A stretch of 64,000 nt of DNA. It comes from Variovorax sp. JS1663. GTDB taxonomy: Bacteria > Pseudomonadota > Gammaproteobacteria > Burkholderiales > Burkholderiaceae_C. The DNA lies in NCBI RefSeq assembly GCF_002157355.1, contig NZ_LYMK01000021.1, positions 45,485 through 109,484 of the forward strand, given 5' to 3'. The position numbers and the translations under genes were made by a program. This document shows positions 58,029 through 64,000 of this stretch, one piece after another (the first letter of the stretch is position 1; every line of letters begins with the position of its first letter). Under the pieces are notes generated by a model that saw nothing but the letters and a program-made list of their open reading frames with translations, searched no databases and was not told the origin of the DNA.

Positions 58029-58075
58029 TGATGAATTGTGAAATGTCTAAAGTGATCATAAAATTCATTTCATCA
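58029..58075. promoter_or_regulatory. divergent regulatory region with nested inverted repeats and GTGATCA site 2
   Basis: TGATGAA (58029-58035) pairs with TTCATCA (58069-58075), ATGAATT (58031-58037) pairs with AATTCAT (58062-58068), and GTGATCA (58052-58058) lies inside. The region separates the Bug gene and the lactonase gene (75 nt), so one regulator can control both directions. Confidence 0.6.
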
Positions 58076-58087
58076 CAGCGTCAAGCC

Positions 58088-59173
58088 ATGAATCCGAACG
58101 CCAGCCTCCAACCGCCGAACTGTCCGGGCCGGGCCTATGTCGGCTGCCGCACGACGCGCGAGCGCCATGCCCGCGGGCGGGGGATCGAGGTCTTCGATGT
58201 GGAAGCCGATGGCCGATGGGTCCATGCCCGCACGATAGAGGCCGGCGACAACCCGTCCTACCTCGCCATCGACCGTGCCGGGCGCTGCCTCCACGCCGTC
58301 CATGGCGACGGCGACGCGGTCAGCAGCTTCGCGATCTCGCCGGACGGTGCGCTCTGCCCGATCGGCAGGCGCGGCACGCAGGGCCGCAACCCGGTCCACC
58401 TGGTCTTCAGCCCCCGGGCGCGCTGGGTGCTGGTGGCCAACTACGCGACCGGCAGCGTGGTGTCGCTCCCGGTGCAGGACGACGGGTCCCTGGGCGACGT
58501 GGCCCACCGCCTGGCCTTGCCGGAACGGATGGGCCCGCACCGCAGCCAGCAGCGCGGACCGCACCCGCACCAGCTCGTCTTCGATCCGTCGGGGCGCTGG
58601 CTGCTCGTGCCGGACAAAGGCGCGGATGCGGTGCACACACTTGCGTTCGACGAAAGGTCCGGGCGCCTGTCGCTCACAGCGTCGCTCGAGGTGGCGCCGG
58701 GCGGCGGTCCGCGCCACATGGTCCTGTCGCCCGAAGGCCGGCACGCCTGGATCGTGCTGGAGCTTTCGAGCCAGGTCCTCGGCGCATCCTTCGACCGCGA
58801 CAGCGGCAGGCTCGCGCCCTTCCAGCGCGTCCCGAGCGTTCCCGAAGACTTCGCCGGCGAGAACACGGCCGCGGGCATCGTGTACCTCGCGCAGCAGAAC
58901 CTGCTGTTCGTTTCCAACCGCGGCCACGGGAGCGTGGTTCGCTTTGCCGTCGAGCCCGGGCGTGGCGCATTGAGCGCGCCCTCGTGGATCGGCACGGGCG
59001 GCCAGGTGCCGCGCTTCATCGCCGGCCTGCCGGGCGCATCGACGCTGCTGGCCGCCAACGAGGACGCCGACACCATCGTTGCCCTGCCGGGCGGCGACGC
59101 GCAGGCGCAGGTGCAACCCATCGCGCAGACGGGCAGTCCGGTGTGCATTGCATTCACCCAAGGAAAACCATGA
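58088..59173 (+). CDS. lactonase-family seven-bladed beta-propeller protein
   Basis: A 361-residue protein of the YbhE/6-phosphogluconolactonase-type propeller family, also used by carboxymuconate-lactonising enzymes: GRAYVGCRTT, AGDNPSYLAIDRAGRCLHAV, RNPVHLVFSPRARWVLVANY, GPHPHQLVFDPSGRWLLVPD and GGGPRHMVLSPEGRHAWIV. There is no signal peptide. In this locus a carboxylated lactone is the more likely substrate than 6-phosphogluconolactone. Its stop overlaps the PrpF-type gene as ATGA. Confidence 0.88.
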   Translation: MNPNASLQPPNCPGRAYVGCRTTRERHARGRGIEVFDVEADGRWVHARTIEAGDNPSYLAIDRAGRCLHAVHGDGDAVSSFAISPDGALCPIGRRGTQGRNPVHLVFSPRARWVLVANYATGSVVSLPVQDDGSLGDVAHRLALPERMGPHRSQQRGPHPHQLVFDPSGRWLLVPDKGADAVHTLAFDERSGRLSLTASLEVAPGGGPRHMVLSPEGRHAWIVLELSSQVLGASFDRDSGRLAPFQRVPSVPEDFAGENTAAGIVYLAQQNLLFVSNRGHGSVVRFAVEPGRGALSAPSWIGTGGQVPRFIAGLPGASTLLAANEDADTIVALPGGDAQAQVQPIAQTGSPVCIAFTQGKP

Positions 59174-60360
59174 ACACGATAACGCCCCAGATCGCCGTCC
59201 GCGCCACGTACATGCGCGGTGGCACCAGCAAGGGGGTGTTCTTCACGCCCGACGACCTGCCCGAAGCGGCACGGCAGCCCGGCGCCGCGTGCGATGCGCT
59301 GATGCTGCGTGTGACGGGCAGCCCCGACCCCTACGCCAAGCAGATCGACGGCATGGGGGGCGCGACCTCCAGCACCAGCAAGGTGGTCATCGTCGGGCCC
59401 AGCACGCGCGAGGACTGCGACGTCGACTATCTCTTCGGCGCAGTGGCGATCGAGTCGCCCGTGGTCGACTGGAGCGGCAACTGCGGCAACCTCACCTCCG
59501 CCGTCGGGCCCTTCGCCATCGCGCGCGGCCTGGTGCAGGCGCCTGCCGACGGCATCGCCACGGTGCGGATCTGGCAGGCCAACATCCAGAAGAAGATCGT
59601 GGCGCACGTGCCGATGCAGGGCGGCCAGGTGCAGGAGACCGGCGACTTCGAGCTCGACGGCGTCACCTTCCCGGCGGCGGAGATCAAGCTGGAGTTCCTC
59701 GAGCCCGGCGCGGACGAGGGCGGCGAGGGCGGCGCGATGTTCCCCACGGGGCGTCAGGTCGACGTGATCGACGTGCCGGGCGTGGGCGCCGTCGAGGCGA
59801 CCCTGATCAACGCTGGCAACCCCACCATCTTCATCGACGCGGCCACGCTGGGCCTGACTGGGGCGGAACTGCAGCGCGGCTTCAACGACGACACGGCGCT
59901 GCTCGCGCGCTGCGAGGCCATCCGTGCGCACGCGACCGTGGCCATGGGCCTGGCGAGATCCGCCGAGGAAGCGACGGCGAAGCGCCCGCACACGCCCAAG
60001 CTCGCCTTCGTCGCGGCGCCGCGCGGCTACACCGCGTCGAGTGGCAAGCCGGTGCGCGAGGCGGACATGGACCTGTGCGCCCGCATCCTCTCGATGGGCA
60101 AGCTGCACCACGCGATGACCGGCACCGGCGCGGTCGCGATCGCGGTGGCGGCTGCGATCCCGGGCACGCTGGTCTCACGCCTGCTCGGCCAGGGGCGCCA
60201 CGACGAGGTGCGCTTCGGTCATCCCTCGGGCACGCTGAAGGTGGGCGCCGAGGCGTCGGAAAGCGCAGGCACGTGGACCGTGACCAAGGCGGTGATGAGC
60301 CGCAGCGCCCGCCGCCTGATGGACGGGCAGGTGTACGTGCCGGGCGACTGGCAGCGCTGA
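59170..60360 (+). CDS. prpF: PrpF-family isomerase
   Basis: A 396-residue protein of the PrpF fold (related to diaminopimelate epimerase): RATYMRGGTSKGVFF, DGMGGATSSTSKVVIV, DWSGNCGNLTSAVGPFA, NAGNPTIFIDA and RFGHPSGTLKVGA. Relatives isomerise aconitate or 2-methylaconitate, or tautomerise 4-oxalomesaconate (GalD). No prpBCD genes are present, so a tricarboxylate other than methylcitrate is likely. Translationally coupled to the lactonase gene. Confidence 0.93.
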   Translation: MNTITPQIAVRATYMRGGTSKGVFFTPDDLPEAARQPGAACDALMLRVTGSPDPYAKQIDGMGGATSSTSKVVIVGPSTREDCDVDYLFGAVAIESPVVDWSGNCGNLTSAVGPFAIARGLVQAPADGIATVRIWQANIQKKIVAHVPMQGGQVQETGDFELDGVTFPAAEIKLEFLEPGADEGGEGGAMFPTGRQVDVIDVPGVGAVEATLINAGNPTIFIDAATLGLTGAELQRGFNDDTALLARCEAIRAHATVAMGLARSAEEATAKRPHTPKLAFVAAPRGYTASSGKPVREADMDLCARILSMGKLHHAMTGTGAVAIAVAAAIPGTLVSRLLGQGRHDEVRFGHPSGTLKVGAEASESAGTWTVTKAVMSRSARRLMDGQVYVPGDWQR

Positions 60361-60364
60361 GGCT

Positions 60365-60769
60365 TCAGTTCTCGGCCAGCTCGTCCAGGATCGGGCAGTC
60401 GGGCCTGTGGTCGCCGTGGCAGCAGTCGGCCAGGCGCTCCAGCGTGCGCTTCATCGCCTCCATCTCCTCGATCCGCCGACGCAGATCCGCGGCGTGGGCC
60501 AGTGCGATGCGCTTGACGTCCGCGCTGGCGCGGCGCTTGTTCTGCCAGAGCTTCAGCAGCTCGGCGATCTCCGCCATGCTGAAGCCGAGGTCCCGCGCCC
60601 GCCGGATGAAGCGCAGCGTGTGCACGTCGTTGCCGGTGTATTGCCGGTAGCCTGACTCGGTGCGGTGCACCCTGGGCATCAGGCCCAGCGATTCGTAGTG
60701 CCGCACCATCTTGGCCGAGACACCCGAGCGCGCCGCGGCCTCGCCGATGTTGAAGGGTTCCATGTTCAT
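60365..60769 (-). CDS. cueR: Cu(I)-responsive MerR-family regulator CueR
   Basis: A 134-residue MerR regulator: [20 protein letters not shown] (HTH), a long dimer helix, and the metal loop C117-HGDHRPD-C125 followed by PILDEL, as in CueR. It senses Cu(I) and activates promoters with 19-20-bp spacers. Its ATG overlaps the copA stop as ATGA. Sites matching its consensus are at 63032 and 4513. Confidence 0.93.
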   Translation of the reverse strand: MNMEPFNIGEAAARSGVSAKMVRHYESLGLMPRVHRTESGYRQYTGNDVHTLRFIRRARDLGFSMAEIAELLKLWQNKRRASADVKRIALAHAADLRRRIEEMEAMKRTLERLADCCHGDHRPDCPILDELAEN

Positions 60770-63003
60770 CGTGCCTTTCCCGTCCAGCGCCGCAACAGCA
60801 GCGCATTGCCCACCACGCTGACGCTGCTGAAGGCCATGGCCGCGCCCGCGATCACCGGGCTCAGCAGGCCGAGAGCGGCCAGCGGGATGCCCACCACGTT
60901 GTAGACGAAGGCCCAGAACAGGTTCTGGCGGATCTTCGCGTAGGTGCGTCGCGAGATGTCGATCGCATCGGCCACCAGCGAGGGGTCGCCGCGCATCAGC
61001 GTGATGCCCGCGGCATGCATCGCGACGTCGGTGCCGGTGGACATCGCGATGCCCACGTCGGCCGCGGCGAGCGCCGGCGCGTCGTTGATGCCGTCGCCCA
61101 CCATCGCGACCCGCTGGCCCTCCGCCTTGAGCGCGGCGATGACGGCCGCCTTGTCCTCGGGCAGTACCTCGGCACGCACGGTGTCGATCTTCAGTTGCCG
61201 TGCCACGGCCTCCACGCTGCCGCGGTTGTCGCCGCTGACCAGCGCGGTGCGGATGCCCTGCGCGTGCAACTGCGCGATGGCCGCCGCGGCCTGCGGCTTG
61301 GGCGCATCGCCGAAGGCGAGCAGGCCGAGCAGAACGGGGCCTTTGCCCGTGTCTGTCACGTCGGCCAGCCAGGACAACGTGCGGCCCTCGGCCTGCAGCC
61401 GCGTCGCCAGCGCATCGAAGCGGCCCAGCGGCACCGAGAGCTCGCGCATGAAGCGGGTGCTGCCCAGGCGCAGCGCGCGGCCCTCGACGTCGGCGGCCAT
61501 GCCGCGTCCGGCCACCGCGCGCAGCTCCGCGGCGCGCGGGATCGCGATGCCGTCTTGCCGCGCGCGTTCCAGCACCGCATGCGCCAGGGGGTGTTCGCTG
61601 CCGGCCTGCAGCGACGCGGCGGCGTGCAGCAGCCCGGCGGTGTCGCCGTTCGCCGCCTCCAGGGCCACCAGCTGCGGCCGGCCCTCGGTCAGCGTGCCGG
61701 TCTTGTCGAAGGCCACCACCTGCACCGCATGCGCGACCTCGAGTGCCTCGGCATCCTTGATCAGCACCCCGTGGCGCGCGGCCACGCCGGTGCCGGCCAT
61801 GATCGCGGTCGGCGTCGCCAGGCCGAGCGCGCAGGGGCAGGCGATCACGAGCACCGCCACCGCGTTGAGGATGGCGCGCTCCCAGTCGCCGGCGCCCAGG
61901 CCCCAGCCCAGCAGGGTCGCGAGCGCGATGACGATCACCACCGGCACGAAGACGCTGCTGACCCGGTCGACCAGGCGCTGGATCGGCGCCTTCTTCGCCT
62001 GGGCCGATTCGACCAGACGCACGATGCGGGCCAGGGTGGTCTCGGCGCCCACGGCCGTGGTCTGCACCAGCAGCAGCCCCTGGCCGTTGACGGAGCCGCC
62101 TGTCACGCCGTCGCCCGCCTGCTTGGCAACCGGCAGGCTCTCGCCGGTGATCAGCGATTCGTCGACCTCGCTCGCGCCTTCCAGCACGCGTCCATCGACA
62201 GGCACGCGCTCGCCGGGCCGCACCACCACAAGGTCGCCTAGCTTCACGTCGGCGAGGTGCACGTCGCGGTCGACGCCGCCGCGGCGCACGCGCGCGCGAT
62301 CGGGTCGCAGGGCATTCAGCGCGCGGATGGCCTCGGTGGTCTGGCGCTTGGCGCGGCCTTCGAGCCACTTGCCCAGCAGCACCAGCGTGATCACCACCGC
62401 GGAGGCCTCGAAGTAGAGATGCGGCGGCATGCCGTGGCCGGCATGGTCGATGAGCAGATAGACGCTCAGCCCGTAGCCGGCCGTGGTGCCGAGCGCGACG
62501 AGCAGGTCCATGTTGCCTGCGCCAGCCTTCAGCGCCTTCCAGCCTGCGCGGTAGAAGCGCGCGCCCAGCCAGAACTGCACCGGCGTGGCCAGCGCGAGCT
62601 GCACCCAGCCATCGAGCACCCAGTCCTGCCCCACGAGCAGGCCCAGCATGGGCAGGATCAGCGGCAGCGAGAGCAGGGCGGAGAGGATGACCGGCCACGC
62701 ATCGAGCCAGCCGTGTGCGGACGGTGCGGCCGCGGGTGCGGCCTCTTCTTCGACGCGGTGCGCCTCGTAGCCGGCTTTCTGCACGGCGGCGATGAGGCTC
62801 TGCACGTCGAGCGCGCGATCGGCCAGCCGAATCTCCGCCTTCTCGGTGGCCAGGTTGACGGTGGCCGAGGCCACGCCGGGCACCTTGGCGAGCGCCTTCT
62901 CCACGCGCATCACGCAGGACGCGCAGGTCATGCCCTCGATCTGCAGCGATTGCGTGGGCGCACTGCTGCCGGCAGCGGTGGGGAGGGTCAAGGCGTCGCT
63001 CAT
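60766..63003 (-). CDS. copA: Cu(I)-exporting P-type ATPase CopA
   Basis: A 745-residue P1B-type ATPase with one N-terminal heavy-metal domain (C27 and C30 in GMTCASC), the membrane CPC motif (C389-P-C391 in [10 protein letters not shown]), the phosphorylated D433 in [13 protein letters not shown] and [10 protein letters not shown]. It pumps Cu(I) from the cytoplasm to the periplasm, where the multicopper oxidase and CusF-like proteins encoded at 6914 and 8363 could receive it. It is followed by cueR in one operon. Confidence 0.96.
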   Translation of the reverse strand: MSDALTLPTAAGSSAPTQSLQIEGMTCASCVMRVEKALAKVPGVASATVNLATEKAEIRLADRALDVQSLIAAVQKAGYEAHRVEEEAAPAAAPSAHGWLDAWPVILSALLSLPLILPMLGLLVGQDWVLDGWVQLALATPVQFWLGARFYRAGWKALKAGAGNMDLLVALGTTAGYGLSVYLLIDHAGHGMPPHLYFEASAVVITLVLLGKWLEGRAKRQTTEAIRALNALRPDRARVRRGGVDRDVHLADVKLGDLVVVRPGERVPVDGRVLEGASEVDESLITGESLPVAKQAGDGVTGGSVNGQGLLLVQTTAVGAETTLARIVRLVESAQAKKAPIQRLVDRVSSVFVPVVIVIALATLLGWGLGAGDWERAILNAVAVLVIACPCALGLATPTAIMAGTGVAARHGVLIKDAEALEVAHAVQVVAFDKTGTLTEGRPQLVALEAANGDTAGLLHAAASLQAGSEHPLAHAVLERARQDGIAIPRAAELRAVAGRGMAADVEGRALRLGSTRFMRELSVPLGRFDALATRLQAEGRTLSWLADVTDTGKGPVLLGLLAFGDAPKPQAAAAIAQLHAQGIRTALVSGDNRGSVEAVARQLKIDTVRAEVLPEDKAAVIAALKAEGQRVAMVGDGINDAPALAAADVGIAMSTGTDVAMHAAGITLMRGDPSLVADAIDISRRTYAKIRQNLFWAFVYNVVGIPLAALGLLSPVIAGAAMAFSSVSVVGNALLLRRWTGKAR

Positions 63004-63031
63004 GGGAGTCCTGTTCCTGATGGGTGCGGGA

Positions 63032-63062
63032 AGTCTCAACCCTACCATCATGGGAAGGTCAA
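63032..63062 (-). promoter_or_regulatory. CueR-type promoter of copA-cueR
   Basis: On the minus strand -35 TTGACC (63062-63057), a 19-bp spacer and -10-like GAGACT (63037-63032). The spacer carries ACCTTCCC / GGTAGGGT half-sites. The first 11 bp, GACCTTCCCAT, are identical to the site at 4513 read on the same strand. Confidence 0.85.
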
Positions 63063-63279
63063 GCGGCGTGATTGGCCTGCTATCGACAGGCCCTCACCCG
63101 CACCGCTGCTCGATCCTGGGAAGCGCCGTTCAGCATTGTTTCTGAGTTGACACCGCAACAATTGATCAGATTCTGCCGAGAAGAACTGCCCCAGAATCGC
63201 GCCCCGCAACGGGAGCGAGGCAGCAACAACGCTGAAGCCATGAGCTTGATCTCCCCGGATGCACAGGGAGATCAAGAAC

Positions 63280-64000
63280 TTGAACAGGCACCTTCACCGT
63301 ATCGTCTTCAACGCCGCACGCGGCATGCGCATGGTCGTGCACGAAGCCGCCATGAGCGCGGGCAAGGCCAGCGGGGCGACTTCGGCGGTGCTCGCGACGG
63401 CGCTGCTCGCCGCGGCACCGGCGCCCGCCCAGATCGTCGCCAATCCCATGGCCCCTGGGGGCACACGCCCGACGATCCTCGTGGCGCCCAACGGGATTCC
63501 AGTCATCAACACCACGACGCCGAGTGCGGCGGGCGTCTCCAGGAACCAGTACGTCCAGTTCGACGTCTCGGGTCGAGGCGTGATCGTCAACAACTCGCGC
63601 ATGAACGTGCAGTCGGGCATCGGCGGCTGGATAACCGCAAACCCCTATCTCGCGACAGGCCCGGCGCGTGTCATCGTCAACGAGGTCAGCTCCAGCAACC
63701 CGTCTTACATCAATGGACCGGTCGAGATCGCGGGCCAGCGGGCGGAGTTCATCCTTGCGAACCCAGCCGGCGTATCGGTCAGTGGGGGCACCTTCATCAA
63801 TGCTGCCGGCGTGACGCTCACGACGGGCACGCCGCAATACAACGCCCTTGGCGGACTCGACAGCTACGTGGTGCGCGGCGGCACCGTGACCATCGACGGC
63901 CTGGGCCTCGATGCCAGCAAGTCCGACTACGCCGCCATCCTCGCGCGTGCCGTGCAGGTCAATGCGGCGATCCATGCCAACGACCTCCAGGTCGTGACCG
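63280..64000 (+). CDS. two-partner-secretion hemagglutinin (TpsA) N-terminus, runs off the window
   Basis: The open frame continues to the window end (240 residues). It begins with an extended signal peptide (ESPR-like NRHLHRIVFNAARGMRMVV) and a hydrophobic core ending APAPAQ, then the TPS domain: NNSRMNVQSGIGGWITANPY, then LATGPARVIVNEV, VEIAGQRAEFILANPAGVSV and GGTFINAAGVTLTTG. Such exoproteins are secreted through a TpsB porin and act in adhesion or contact-dependent inhibition. The TTG at 63280 is preferred, because AGGGAG lies 9 nt upstream and ESPRs usually begin MNRHL; an ATG at 63259 is in frame. TTGACA at 63147 may be a -35 box. Confidence 0.88.
   Translation, partial: MNRHLHRIVFNAARGMRMVVHEAAMSAGKASGATSAVLATALLAAAPAPAQIVANPMAPGGTRPTILVAPNGIPVINTTTPSAAGVSRNQYVQFDVSGRGVIVNNSRMNVQSGIGGWITANPYLATGPARVIVNEVSSSNPSYINGPVEIAGQRAEFILANPAGVSVSGGTFINAAGVTLTTGTPQYNALGGLDSYVVRGGTVTIDGLGLDASKSDYAAILARAVQVNAAIHANDLQVVT

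Noticed and set aside
59170..60360. Propionate (2-methylcitrate) operon
   Set aside because: PrpF and aconitase are present, but no prpB, prpC, prpD or PrpR; the aconitase is of AcnA rather than AcnD type.

Overview
The window looks like a chromosomal segment of a high-GC betaproteobacterium of the family Comamonadaceae, most likely Variovorax or a close relative. The reasons are the gene order pyrG-kdsA-DUF1330-eno-ftsB, the dapA-bamC-metallohydrolase block, parE and parC close together, and the many Bug/TctC-type periplasmic binding proteins (four intact copies plus two fragments). Because GC is so high, almost every gene carries long open antisense and frame-shifted shadows. I found no rRNA, tRNA, CRISPR array or recognisable transposase. 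No gene-free stretch exceeds 300 bases.

Layout. 1-4442: YdeP-type molybdopterin oxidoreductase (cut by the window edge), an overlapping wHTH / MocR-type PLP regulator / nitroreductase operon, and a heme-binding beta-barrel protein. 4513-9064: a copper-handling cluster (Cys/His-rich exported protein, small periplasmic protein, TolC-like lipoprotein, two-domain multicopper oxidase, cupredoxin-CusF fusion) preceded by a strong CueR-type operator. 9061-13557: AEC transporter, two Bug receptors, XerD. 13564-15901: TetR regulator with a thiolase and a MaoC hydratase, sharing an operator motif. 15870-34682: mostly core housekeeping genes (gamma carbonic anhydrase, Hsp33, FtsB, enolase, KdsA, CTP synthase, CoaBC, dUTPase, SlyD-like PPIase, RoxA-like oxygenase, BamC, DapA). 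34836-42704: parE, a decayed sigma factor with a ferritin-like gene, a lytic transglycosylase, a kelch protein and parC.

42700-49384 is a probable inserted catabolic island. It holds a split transketolase, a complete TRAP transporter, an SDR dehydrogenase and a divergent LysR regulator. A perfect 34-bp direct repeat, made from the 3' end of a GNAT acetyltransferase gene, flanks it. 50262-52129 is a patchwork of at least five truncated genes (Bug, enoyl-CoA hydratase, acyl-CoA synthetase, a second Bug, D-2-hydroxyacid dehydrogenase). 52260-60360 is a tricarboxylate-type catabolic locus: aconitase, two Bug receptors, a GntR regulator with two predicted winged helices, and a divergent lactonase-PrpF pair. 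60365-63062 holds copA and cueR with a CueR promoter matching the one at 4513. The window ends inside a two-partner-secretion hemagglutinin (TpsA).

Themes that connect regions: (1) two copper clusters 56 kb apart share a CueR-type promoter; (2) several mRNAs seem to be leaderless, with a -10 box 6-8 nt before the ATG and no Shine-Dalgarno; (3) local genome decay by deletion and fusion is visible at 37552, 42701 and 50262-52129; (4) a Comamonadaceae-type intergenic repeat with the core CCACTTCGTGTG occurs three times and has altered the end of one gene.
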